Assembly: GCF_035046505.1 (NCBI RefSeq)
Contig: NC_089829.1
Span: forward strand, 2,588,001 to 2,652,000
Length of the DNA stretch: 64,000 bases
DNA from: Tiliqua scincoides
Lineage: Eukaryota; Chordata; Lepidosauria; Squamata; Scincidae
Direction: 5' to 3'
In this document: positions 30,864-41,872 of the stretch, piece by piece
Layout: each line of letters starts with the position of its first letter
Position numbering within the stretch: the stretch's first letter is position 1
Translations under genes and position numbers: made by a program
Notes under the pieces: model-generated
Databases searched by the model: none
What the model saw: only the letters and a program-made list of their open reading frames with translations
What the model was told of the DNA's origin: nothing

Positions 30864-31092
30864 TTGGTCCAAATAGTTGTCATCAGCCCTCATAGCTCTA
30901 GTTTTATTGTTTTATAATGGTTCAATTTTTATATACTGTGCAATAAAATAGACTGATATTGTTTCCACTAAATTATTTGTCTGAACCCCATCTCCTTACA
31001 ATGTCATCCTCCTGCACACCCCATCTGCCTTTCTGTGCCTCTCCTCCCAAAGCTCTGATCACAGGCTCAAGATGGGAACTTTTGGGTTAGGG

Positions 31093-31358
31093 CAGGGCTT
31101 TTCAGACTGGGGCCTCAGATTGCTCCACTTTCACTTCTGAAGCTGCAGGGAGCCCTGCAGAAGGTCGCGCAGAGCTCCCCGCACTCCCACCAGGCTGCAG
31201 GAGGCTCAGGTAAGTGCACCCAAGCCCCTGCAGCCCCCTTGAGCGGTGCAATCCTGGGGATCGCACCACTGCCTTTCCCCACCCCTGCTATCTCTCCCCC
31301 CCCCCCCGGCAAGAATTTAGAGAGGCTCAAACTCTCCCCAAGAGTTTGAAAACCGCTG
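31093..31358. mobile_element. hAT MITE, family H2, with 8-bp target duplication
   Basis: Ends are CAGGGCTTTTCAGACTGGGGC and GAGTTTGAAAACCGCTG. Both flanks are GGTTAGGG. A longer relative lies at 56084-56551. It is GC-rich and non-coding. Confidence 0.9.
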
Positions 31359-31934
31359 GGTTAGGGAATATACCCCAACCTTTCCAATGGTCCCTTGACA
31401 GCCCCATTCCCTCTGATCAACCAATGAGCATGCACTCCAGCAATTTATTTTAAAAGTTTGTTAAAGCTTTTGCACATTAGTGAGAGATACTTCCTCCACT
31501 CCATAAGATAGCTCTAAAGGGAGGGTCCCAAGGCCGTGATTGACAGTCCAATCCTATGCAGTTCTGCTCATATGTAAGTTCCATTGTGTGCCATGGAGCT
31601 TACTCCCAGGAAAATGTGCCTAGGATTACAGCCCAAGATATACATTTTCAAGGCAGCAGTAAACAAACTCTTCATGACTCTTGTTTATCAGAGTCCCACT
31701 GCAGGGTGGGTGGGCAGAACATCCTGGTGCACGTATCCCTGTGAGTTCACCTACTGTATATATGGCCAAAACCCTCTTTGATCCAGTCCACTCAAAAAGC
31801 CTTACATCTTGCAGTCATGATCTACCCCTCATAGCTCAGGTACACGGCATAATTCCAAATTCACAGTGCCTGGTCATGGGCCATGCAGCCTGCATGGTCA
31901 TCAGATAACAGGCCACCTGTGGGTTATCCCTTTT

Positions 31935-32760
31935 GGCAGGGCCTCTTAGAGGAATTTTATCAAGGAGTACAAAGTTCTTTTGGGCCCTTTGCAGAGGGTG
32001 AGGGGTGAAACCACAGGGGAGGGTGGTGATGGGTAAGCAGAATGGGGGCAGGGAAGGGGGATACCTTTTGGTGGGAAAGGGGGGGAAAGTCTTTGGAAAG
32101 GGGGGGAAAGCTGGAAAAGTCTGGAGCTCAGGGGTGGCCCACCCATGTGGCATCGGCTGCTAGATACAGTAATACAGAAAACCAAAGACACTCCTAAGTC
32201 TCTGTAAAATCTTTTAAATATAGGAAATCATGTAGAAAATTAGCATCATTGTATTTAGATTAACACTAGAATAGAGAGTGTCCTGTGCAGACCAAAACTG
32301 GCTTCTGCAGCAGCTGTAGCCCCACAGCTGTGACCCTGAGCTCCTATACACTCCTTTATGGCAAGCAGATCCACAAGCCAAAGAGCTACAGTATCAGACC
32401 AGTTTTCTCCCACTGTGGGCACAATCCTAACCAGGTCTATTTGGAAGTAAGTCCTATTTTGTTCAATGGAGCTTAGGAAAGTGTGGTTAGGATTGCAGTC
32501 TGTGTTAAGGAATGTCATGTATGCATTCCTTGGCCCAGCATATATGGCTTGCCAGTAGCTGTGGTAGCTGCAGCTGCATGCTCATGGTAGTGTCCCTAGC
32601 ATCCTGTGCAGGCAACAAGTCTGAGTTGATAGGAAAATGTAAGGTCCCAGGAAATTTCTGGGCCCCTCCTTTGGCTCCTGGGCCCCCTTTTTTACCCTGG
32701 ACCCAGATACCAATTACCCCCTTTACCCTCCTCTCCTAGGCCCTGCCTTTTGGTTTCCAG
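31935..32760 (+). repeat. Dispersed repeat D1, copy 1 (about 800 bp)
   Basis: It matches 42430-43225 along its length (GAATTTTATCAAGGAGTACAA, TAAGTCTCTGTAAAATC, ACACTCCTTTATGGCAAGC, GGAAATTTCTGGGC). A reversed related copy lies at about 39440-39727. A P1 palindrome is nested at 32425-32503. No coding frame is conserved, so probably a non-autonomous DNA transposon. Confidence 0.75.
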
Positions 32761-32769
32761 GCCAGTAAC

Positions 32770-33935
32770 ACTCCACTCTTGGCATTTGGTGTGTTTGTTT
32801 TATTCCCCTAGCTGGGCAGATCTCTTGACTTCTCCAGCCATTTCAAATACTTTCATGCTCTCCTCCAAAAATGGATATTCAATAGTGAGCATTGCCACGT
32901 GAAAGCAATCTGGATCTTACAGACCTTATATCAAAGCACAAAGCTCTGGTCACTTTTAATCCCCACCATTACTTTTCCCACATTTCCACTCACCCTTCCA
33001 AGAGGATGTAACAGAAGTGGAGGGGGGAGAAAACCCAGCTCTGTAATAGTGAAGGTGGTAAAACCAAGGTGGCGGGTCTGAAATGTTCCACAGAAACTAT
33101 TTGGTTGCCTTCAACAGCTGCTGTTTGACCCACATGGCCTATAGGCAAAGGCTGAAGGTGCCTTAGGCCAGCTCATTCTAGTAGTTTTCGATGTGGTGGT
33201 GCACCAAGGCAAGGGTATTCTACACACATCCATAGCATTCTGTCCCAAGGCCAGATCACCCAACTGGTCTGGATTAGGCGCATGTGTTGCCCGCTTTCCT
33301 GAGGGCTATTGAGGGCCAAGTGCTTTGCCCTCCCTCCCACTGCAGCTGCCCTGGGGGGCTCCCCATCCTACAGCTGCGTGAACTTGGGGCACCCTTTGCA
33401 CAACTGCCCCTCCACTCCTGGCACCATCCCACATGCTACCAACCAAACTGGTTTTCTGAGTGCACAAAAACATGGCCCTCACACAGACCCGCAGCCCAGT
33501 CTTCAGTGGAGAGGACACCCCTAAGCATGTGCAGAGTGCAGGCCCACACCAGCAGCTATACAGGGACAAGAGGTGTGATGTGCAAATAGGCACTGCTCCT
33601 TCAGGAAGCACAGCACTGGGCCCGTTTCTGCCTCCCACTGTATGACCCCTTCTTCCCCCTCTCTCCCATGAATGACTCAGCAGTGGGAAAGGAGGGAGAT
33701 CCAGCATGATGTGAGGGCTCTGCATTAGAAGACCGCTTCTTATGGCTCAGGTTCCTCCTGAGCCATAAGCCCCTTGAATTATGAGCCCTACCTGGGAACT
33801 CAAAACCTCTTTGAGTCTGGAGCAGGGCATGTTTTACAAAGCAGGTCTGAAAATGATTCCAGCCTGTGGGTTTAGGGCACACTCTGGCTCTCTGCCCCAG
33901 CGCCCTTCCCAAATGGGGCTCCCCTCTGACCACAG
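32770..33935. other. Stretch without a recognised gene
   Basis: No exon or transposon was recognised. The notable item is a perfect 13-bp hairpin at 33739-33769 (CTTATGGCTCAGG, 5-nt loop, CCTGAGCCATAAG). Open frames overlapping on both strands have no domain character. Confidence 0.4.
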
Positions 33936-33938
33936 GTC

Positions 33939-34212
33939 ATAAGAACAGCCCATGGCCCATCTAGTCCAGCTTCCTGTATCTCACAGGGCCCACCAAATGC
34001 CCCAGGGAGCACACCAGATAACAAGAGACCTGCATCCTGGTGCTCTCCCTTGCATCTGACATAACCCATTCTAAAATGAAGAGGTTTCACATACACACCA
34101 TAGCTTGTAACCCATAATGTATTTTTCCTCCAGAAACTTGTCCAATCCCCTTTTAAAGGCATCCAGGCCAGATGCCGTCACCACATCCTGTAGCAAGGAG
34201 TTCCACAGAAGC
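33939..34212 (-). mobile_element. CR1 LINE 3' end fragment
   Basis: This is the minus-strand CR1 terminus and the last codons of ORF2 ([22 protein letters not shown]). It abuts the copia fossil directly at about 34213. Confidence 0.88.
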
Positions 34213-36115
34213 CTCTTAGAAATGGCTAAATGCATGCTAACTGATGCAGAGCTACCCACAAATTTTTGTCGTGAAGCAATAGTCACAGCCAACTATTTGC
34301 AAAACAGACTACCCACTAAGGGTGTTTTAGACAACAAAACCCCTTTTGAGCTGTGGCATGGCAGAGCACCAGACATGAAGCATCTTCGTGTGTTTGGCTG
34401 CAAAGTTTATACTTATGTTCCAAAGGAGAAAAGGTCCAAGCTAGACCTCAGAGCTAAAGAAGGTCTCTTCATAGGAGCCCTCCAGGCACAAAAGGTTACA
34501 AAGTTATGGACATGCACACTGGAAAGGTGACCACGAGGCATGGTCTATACTTTGCTAAGAAAGAGAGAGCCGACAAAGGTAAAAGGTTCATTAATGGTCT
34601 ATCACAGACAGATGGGGAACTCATGTATGTACCAGTTTAGCATAACAGCATGCCAGGACTCTCATCACCAGAGTCTGAGACCAGTGCAGCAGAAGAAGGG
34701 GAAACTGATGGGGAAGAGGAATTGTTGGAGCCAGAAGTTGCTGCAGAAGCAGACCAGGTTCCAGCAGAACCCAGACGTTCATCCCGAGAGAACAAAGGCG
34801 TACCACCTCCACGATTTGGACTGACCTACCTCGCAAGCTTGTAGCCAGAATGCGAACCAGAATCCTGGGAAGAAGTGGAAGCAATGCCTGTAGATGAATC
34901 AGGTAAGTGGAAAAGAGCTGCACAAGAGATAGATGCACTACACAAATACAAAACATGGAAATTAACCAAGTTACCACCAAGTAAAAAGGCCATAGGATGC
35001 AAATGGGTCTTTAAAGCCAAAACAAATACACAAGGGCAAATAGAGTGCTACAAAGCAAGACTAATAGCCAAAGGTTACTCCCAGAAATATGGAGAGGATT
35101 TTGATGAGGTTTTCGCACCTGTAGTGAAACACACTACTATAAGACTGCTCCTGAGCATAGCTGCTTCAAGGAAAATGTCTGTCTGCCATTTGGATGTTTA
35201 AACTGCATTTCTCCACGGAGAAATTAAAGAGGAGCTTTATATGAAACAGCCACCAGGTTTCACAGACAGCAAGAAGGCTCACCTTGTATGCAAGCTTCAG
35301 AAGGGGCTGTATGGCTTAAAGCAATCAGCCAAAGCTTGGAATGAGAAACTGAACCAGATGTTAACACAACACTTCACACAAGGTGCAGCAGACCAGTGTC
35401 TGTACACAAATCAAAAGGATGGAAAATGGACATATCTCTTAATTTACGTAGATGACTTGCTTTGCTTTTATGAGAGAGAACAAGACTACAGAGACATAGT
35501 AAATCACCTGAACAAAGAGGTGGAAATTAAGGAGCTAGGAGATGTTGCTCATTACTTGGGTATGCGAGTGGACAAGGAGGAAGATGGAAGTTTTCTTCTC
35601 AGCCAGAAAACAAAGATTTTGGACTTGTTGGGGTCAATAGGACTCAAAGATGCACACCCAACAGCTACACCAATGGAAACCATCTTTCTTAAACAAAAGG
35701 ATGAAAGTGAACCTCTCCCAAACAATACACAATACAGAGAAGCAATAGGCCGGTTGCTTTACCTGTCCAACACAACCAGGCCAGACATTGCTACTGCTGT
35801 AGGGATTTTGAGCAGGAAAACTAATTCTCCCAGAAAATGGGACTGGCTTGGAGTTAAAAGGGTTGCAAGATACCTGAAAGGCACCCAAGACTTCAGACTG
35901 AAGTTGCCAGCCAGTGAAAAGCCTCAATTAGCAGTTTACACTGACTCAGATTAGGGAGAAAGCAAAACCAGTGGACATTTGGCTCTGTATGGGGGTGGAG
36001 CAATCAGCTGGGCAAGCAGGAAACAAAGCTCTGTTGCTCTTTCTTCCACAGAGGCGGAGTACACGTCTGCATCAGAAACATGCAGAGTTTCTGTGGGCAT
36101 CTGCATCCGATGTGG
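34213..36115 (+). mobile_element. Ty1/copia-type retrotransposon (fossil), partial
   Basis: In order it holds the end of an integrase region (34213-34510), a linker, a reverse transcriptase (34900-35500; key blocks CKWVFKAK, KARLIAKGYSQ, LLIYVDDLL) and an RNase H region (from about 35750). This order, integrase before reverse transcriptase, defines copia. No LTRs were seen, the front part is missing and there are several breaks, so it is a dead, fairly recent fossil. Copia elements are less usual than CR1 or L2 in reptile genomes. Confidence 0.9.
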
Positions 36116-36723
36116 CATCAGATGCAGATGCAGATTGCTTCAGGCGTACTGATTGGACATTATTTGCGGAGGACAATATACTTCGACTGTACTGTTCTTT
36201 ATCAAAAGCTGCATGGACACTGTCATTTGTCACCAGACAAATACAGGTGTTTCCTAATAATAAGCCAGAGATGTGTGCCTTTTGATAAGAGCCTGGACTG
36301 CCGCTTTCCATTCTGGAAACACACTACAGTACAGTGAGGCCAGAGCGAACTTTAAAAAAGGCATTAGGGATGCAAAGGCCATGTACAGAAGGAGGATTGA
36401 GCAGCATTTTGAAAGTTCAGATACCCACCGGGTATGGCAGGGCCTGCAACAACTTAGTGAGCAGAATTATAAAAATAGTCTGCCCAGCAGTAGTGATTCT
36501 GTGGCAGAGCAGCTTAATCAGTTTTTTGGCCGGTTTGAGAAGGAGATAGCAGCCACCAACATTCCAGCTACAGCCACTGATGGTCAGTCACTTGTCCTGC
36601 AGCCTGATGATGTGAGACGGGTTTTACAGAATATTAACGTCCAGAAAGCAGCTGGCCCAGATGGAATTCCAGGGCGGGTCCTTAAAGACTGCGCTGCAGA
36701 GCTGACCGAAGTTTTTACAAATA

Positions 36724-37684
36724 CAGTGGTGCCTCACATAACGAAATTAATCCGTTCCGTGAGTCCTTTCGTTATGCGAGTTTTTCGTTTTGCGAAGCAC
36801 GCTTTCCCATAGGAATGCATTGAAATTTAATTAATGCGTTCCTATGGGCAAGAAAAGTCAGAACAAAGTCAAATTTGGTTTACAAAGTGTTTATTAAGTG
36901 CTCTTTAAAGGCATACATACTGTACAGAGAATTTCAAAAACGGGGGGGGGGGAGATGCTGAGTGGGGAACTTGAAGGCTGTAATCCTGTGCACACTTTCC
37001 TGGGAGTAAGCACAATGGGACTTACTTCTGAGGAGACACGCACAGGATTGTGCTCTAAGCTGGGGAGGACAGAGCAGCTGCACTCAATTGCTTGCTTTTG
37101 CTGTGATCATGGGGGGAAACGTGAAGGAAATGGGGCAGTGAGAGGGTGAATGAGCGATGGGGGGATGCTGAGTGGGGAGTTTGAAGGCTGCAATCTTGTG
37201 CACACTTTCCTGGGAGCAAGCACAATGGGACTTACTTACATAAACTGACATGAAGATCCTCCCCTTACTAGGGTGGACGGGATCATAAAGTGACATGAAG
37301 ATCTGCCCCTTACTAGGGTGGACGGGATCATAAAGGGACATGAAGATCCGCCCCTTACTAGGGTGGACTGGATCATAAAGTGACATGAAGATTCGCTCCT
37401 TACTAGGGTGGACGGGATCATAAACTGACATGAAGATCCGCCCCTTACTAGGGTGAACGGGATCATAAAGGGACATGAAGATCCGCCCCTTACTAGGGTG
37501 GACGGGATCATAAAGGGACATGAAGATCCCCCCCTTAAGACAAACCAAAACAATACAAAACAAAAATTCGTTATGCGAAGCATAAGTCATAAAAATTCGT
37601 TATGCGAGTTACCAAACTTCGCACACTGCTTTCGTTCTGCAGGATTTTCGCTGCGCGGGGCATTCGTTATGCGAGGTACCACTG
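36724..37684. mobile_element. pogo/Tigger-like MITE with internal minisatellite
   Basis: Left CAGTGGTGCCTCACATAACGAA and right TTCGTTATGCGAGGTACCACTG are inverted repeats flanked by TA on both sides. Inside are a direct duplication of about 90 bp (36950-37040 and 37157-37240, each with a P1 palindrome piece) and a 45-bp tandem array. Confidence 0.85.
37247..37537. repeat. 45-bp minisatellite, six copies plus a partial
   Basis: The unit starts GACATGAAGATCCGCCCCTT and continues ACTAGGGTGGACGGGATCAT. Copies start at 37247, 37292, 37337, 37382, 37427, 37472 and (partial) 37517. The period is a multiple of three, so the minus strand stays open and would read a 15-residue repeat (GRIFMSLYDPVHPSK). 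This is most likely a by-product of the period, not a gene. Confidence 0.92.
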
Positions 37685-39065
37685 TATTTTCAATTTATCT
37701 GTGTCACAGTGCTCTGTCCCTACTTGCTTGAAGATAGTGCCAGTTCCTAAGCAGACAGTAGTTGCTTCTCTCAATGATTATCGACCTGTGGCTCTAACTT
37801 CGGTAATTATGAAGTGTTTTGAGAGGCTGGTGTGGGTCTTCCTTGGATCCTTGTCAATTTGCATACAGGAGTAATAGGTCGCCTGATGATGCCATCTCTA
37901 TTGTTTTACATACAGTCCTTCGTCATTTGGAACAACGGGGTACATATGTACGGCTGTTATTTGTGGATTATAGTTCTGCTTTTAACACCATTCTACCTAG
38001 CAGGCTGTTTTTTAAAATGACTAGTTTGGGCATACAGCAAGATACTTGTCTGTGGATAAAGGACTTTTTGACAAATAGGCCACAGTCAGTTAGGATGGGC
38101 TCTTATTCTTCCATTCTGATATTAAATACAGGAGCTCCCCAAAGCTGTGTGCTAAGCCCCTTCCTCTATTCCCTGTATACACGATTGTACCCTATCACAT
38201 AACACCAATGAAATTATAAAATTTGCAGATGATACTACAGTGGTGGGGCTTGTTAGTGGGAATGATGAGTTTGCTTATAGGAAGGAGTACAGAAGTTGTT
38301 ATTGTGGTGCAAAGAAAATAATCTCTCACTTAATATAAAAAAACTAAATAAATTATAATTGACATCCGGAAAAAGAGGGATGTACACACACCATTACACA
38401 CAAAATGGTGAGGAGGTGGAGAGGGTTGCTAGTTTCAAATTCCTAGGTATCTACATCACAGAGGACCCTTAACACCAGCATGTTGATAAAAAAGGCACAA
38501 AAGCAGTTATATTTTCTGAAGAAGCTTGGGAGGTTAAATTTGTCACAGCAGCTGCTTGTGCCTTACTATCGTTGCACCATTGAGAGTGTCCTAACCTGTG
38601 ATATCTTGGTGTGGTATGGAAATTGCTCTGCAGGGGACAAAAAAGCTCTGCATTCTTAAGATCGCGCAGCACATCATCAACCTTCATCTACCAGCTTTGG
38701 AGGACATCTATACATCTCGCTGTCTGCAGAAGTCACATAGTATTCTGAGAGACCCCTTCCATCCGGCTCAGAAGTTCTTTGAACTGCTGCCTTTGGGTAG
38801 ACAATACAGAACTATTAGAGCAGCACCACATGATTCCTGAACAGTTTTTATCCCACAGCCATAATTACGTTGACTAAGGCAATATAGTTGTTACCATGCT
38901 CCTGGGCATTATGGTCTGTTATACTGTTTTTATATTATGATGCATGTTGTATAGAATGTGTGGGTGAGTGTGTAGAGTGTGATTGTTGGAATTGTAGTAT
39001 ATATTTATGCTTGTATCTCAAAGGTGCATACATTTCGTTGTGCTGTAGCACAATGACAATAAAGT

Positions 39066-39066
<1 letters not shown>

Positions 39067-39107
<41 letters not shown>

Positions 39108-39108
39108 C
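39067..39108 (+). repeat. (CTA)n microsatellite at LINE 3' end
   Basis: About 14 CTA/ACT units directly follow the AATAAAG terminus of the Rex1-like LINE, the usual place for such a tail. Confidence 0.9.
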
Positions 39109-39439
39109 ACACAGATGCCGGGGACAGACCACGAGTGTGCGGCTACAGCTACTGCCAAGCCATATGTGCTGGGCCCAGGAATGCAGATATGACACTCCTG
39201 AACACCGTGTCACATCTGGGAGGAAACAGGCATGCTACAAAAGCTCCTTGACTTGTTTATCTACTTGCCATGAAGGAGTGTAGAGGACCCCAGGGACACA
39301 GCTGCTGTGGAAGTAAGTTCTGGTACTCACAGGACACTTTCCATTCTAGTGGGAGCCTAAATATGATGGTGCTCATTTTCTGCATGGTTTTCTGAATTTA
39401 AAAGATTTCACTTAGGAGTGTGTTTTCTTTTCCATATTA

Positions 39440-39727
39440 CTGTCTCCAGCTGCCAATGCCACCTGGGTGGGTAGACCTGGCTTCCCCACCCTGTTTCACC
39501 CCTTTCTACCCCTGTTCTGCTCACCCATCACCACCCTCCCCCACCCCACCTTTGCAAAAGAAACTTTGTACCCCCTGATAAAATTTGTCTCTGAGGTCCT
39601 GGCCCACCTAGAGAGGTGCAAAGCTTCTGTTTTGCTCCCTCCGCCTGAAATAGTCTGAAAGGGGAGAGGGAGGCTCTCTGCAAAACTCAGTGCAGCTTGG
39701 GCCCTCCTCTGGCTATGCCACTGCATC
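39440..39727 (-). mobile_element. Reversed D1-type repeat with GCAGTGGCATAGCCAG end
   Basis: The right border GGCTATGCCACTGC, read on the minus strand, starts GCAGTGGCATAGCC, like the MITE ends at 50680-50827. The interior (GATAAAATTTGTCTCTGAGG, TTTGTACCCCCTGATAAAAT) is the reverse complement of the D1 start. This links D1 to a CAGTGGCGTAGC-ended DNA transposon. Confidence 0.6.
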
Positions 39728-39854
39728 TAACTGAGTTTTGGCACTGATTGGCAGAGCCATGGAGTGGGGACTCTTCCAGCCCCCCCCCCCCCCCGATGTT
39801 CAAGGATTGAACTTGCAAAATACAATTTGGCTGTAGTTTGGGGACCTTTGAACT

Positions 39855-40640
39855 AGAGCAGTGTTTCTCAACTAGTGATACGGGTACCACCAGTGGTATT
39901 TGAGGAGGTATCTGGTGACACTGCAGGACGTCTGAACAACTGCAGCCTGGCAGCGACACTAGGAACACAACACAGCAGCGGTAGGAGGCTTGGCTCAGTG
40001 GCCAGTTTCAAAAAAGCCATCCTGTCCACCCTGAGCAGGATGTGGACAGTATTTGCCACTTCGCATCTGACCTCCCAACCCAGAAGTAACTGGCAATGAT
40101 GTCATTGCCAGTTACTCCTGGTGGTACTTCAAATAGATGAACCATGAGCGGAAGACAAACAGTGTGAAATATCAGACCAGAGCAGTGTGCTTCAGCTTGT
40201 GGGTCAAGAAGCCTCATTTGGGGGTTCTCGGAAAAATTTCAAAGCCTATGCAAGAGAGGGGCAGTAATGGTACAGGCCTCCCCAGAAAGGCCTGAGAAAT
40301 CTCCTCAGAGAGATGCTGCCTAGTCAGTGCAGATGGTGCTGAGTGGTCATAGCCAAGATCTGTCTCAAAAGAGGTTTTAGACCAGAGGTGTCAAACGTAA
40401 GGCCCCCGAAAGCTCTTTATCTGGCCCCTGTGATAATTGGGCTTTCCCAACACCACCCTTCCAGCAGTGCAGCTTCTGCTCAGGCTCTGGGAGGGAGAGA
40501 CAGAAAGAGGCCTCAGAAGGCAAGGAACACTATTAGGTAAGGCGTAGACCAAGAGGGGTGAGAGAGGAGGTGCCACTGAGGTGCTGGGAGAGCACTGTTA
40601 TCACACAGGCTGCCCTTTCAGCAGCGCCACTTCTGCTACA
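39855..40640. mobile_element. Diverged hAT-type repeats
   Basis: Several hAT-like ends occur: CAGTGTTTCTCAACTAGTGA at 39860, CAGTGTGCTTCAGCTTGTGG at 40182 and CAGAGGTGTCAAACGTAAGG at 40384. Partners and target duplications were not pinned down. Confidence 0.4.
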
Positions 40641-41006
40641 GCATCACTTCATCCAATCTGCCCCTCCCCCTTCCTCGCACCATCGCTACCCCTTAGTGTT
40701 TCTAACTGATCGCCGATTGGAATTGAAACACTAAGAGGTGGCAGCCACCATCCTGACTGGGCCTCAATGTACACCCCCCTCATGTGACACTCCACTAGGG
40801 ATCCTGAGGCTTAGCCTGCCTGTGGCTAGCTAAGCCACTGACTGCAGCCATCTTGCAACACATCAGTAAATCTCAGTGTACCATGTCTGGGACATTCGGA
40901 ACACTTAAAGATGCCTCTGGGGTACCAAATGGACAGACACTTGTTATTATATTGTATAATGGCACAAATGCTGCAGTGTGCAAACGTGGAAATCTCTAAA
41001 CAGAGC

Positions 41007-41009
<3 letters not shown>

Positions 41010-41037
<28 letters not shown>
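41010..41037 (+). repeat. (GT)n microsatellite
   Basis: About 14 GT units after CAGAGCAGG; no other content noted. Confidence 0.9.
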
Positions 41038-41757
41038 CTAAATCACACTTGATAAGGACTCTCTGTTGCTGTAACTGGCTGCAGGTGGATGCCTTGACCT
41101 GCCAATCTACCTATTTTGAGGTGTGTGCCTGCCTGGATCTTTTATCTTTAAGAGTTTCTGCCCTGTTTTTGTAGCATGTACACATAAGAAAAAGAATCCA
41201 GTAAGATTAAAATATCTTAAAAGCCACAGCAGCAATGAAATCAACAGCAAAACATGGCAGCACAGCAGAAAGATGAGCAGCGAAAGTAGGCATAGCATCA
41301 AAGTGCCTGAAGTAGCAAGGCAGCCCTCCCTGGGAACAGTGCTGTGTAGTCTCAGTGCCACAACTAACCATGAGTAGCTCCTCCCATATTTCAGGCAGGG
41401 GTGACAAGCAGCAAAGCTTGATAGTAGTTTTTAGAGTGCCAGTAGCCTCATAGGAGATCCTGGCCATTCAGGGATTCTGGATCCAGACCACTCAGTGCTC
41501 AAAATCTGTGTGGGCCTGGGCTTAGATTTTTCTTCTTGAATCAAAGAGAGAGAGAACCCACTGCGGCACGGTCTCTTCAGAGCCAGGTCCAAGCATTTGA
41601 TTGCATGGAAATGGGCTCACACACGAAAACCACTCAAACACTCTGGAAACGGAGCTGTGGGAAATGTAGGGGATGAGTAACCCGGAGGACTATAGAATAT
41701 AAACCATCAACTTTAAAAGGGGGAGAGTTCCAGCTGGGCACTATGCACTGAAGCAGC

Positions 41758-41872
41758 TCAAGACGCATGGAGAGATCGGCTGCAGATCCAGCGCCGTCTG
41801 TTGTCGCACCACGTTGAGCTGACTATGTCCTCATTCAGGTAGGCACAATGGCCGTCACCTTCAATTCGAAAC
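41758..41872 (-). CDS. Gene A lectin exon 3 and stop
   Basis: Acceptor tgttccag; the phase 2 carry gives Trp, then FRIEGDGHCAYLNEDIVSS, TWCDNRRRWICSR and a six-residue end before TGA. This is the CLEC2-type final exon. No clear AATAAA was found within 400 bp downstream. Confidence 0.93.

Larger units (their letters stand above)
36160..39067 (+). mobile_element. Rex1/Babar-like LINE, interrupted by a MITE
   Basis: The N-terminal part at 36273-36720 ([20 protein letters not shown]) continues after a MITE at 37685 ([12 protein letters not shown] ... [10 protein letters not shown] ... FVDYSSAFNTI ... LNTGAPQSCVLSPFLY). Removing the MITE and one TA restores the frame exactly (EVFTN/IFNLS). Other frameshifts and stops are present (around 37.86 and 38.2 kb). 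The 3' end is ACAATGACAATAAAG followed by (CTA)n. The clade call is from motif memory. Confidence 0.8.

Noticed and set aside
37247-37537. CRISPR-like array
   Set aside because: Units are contiguous with no unique spacers, and the host is a vertebrate.
37084-37590. 168-codon repeat protein on the minus strand
   Set aside because: It is explained by a 45-bp minisatellite whose period keeps a frame open. Listed only as a finding.
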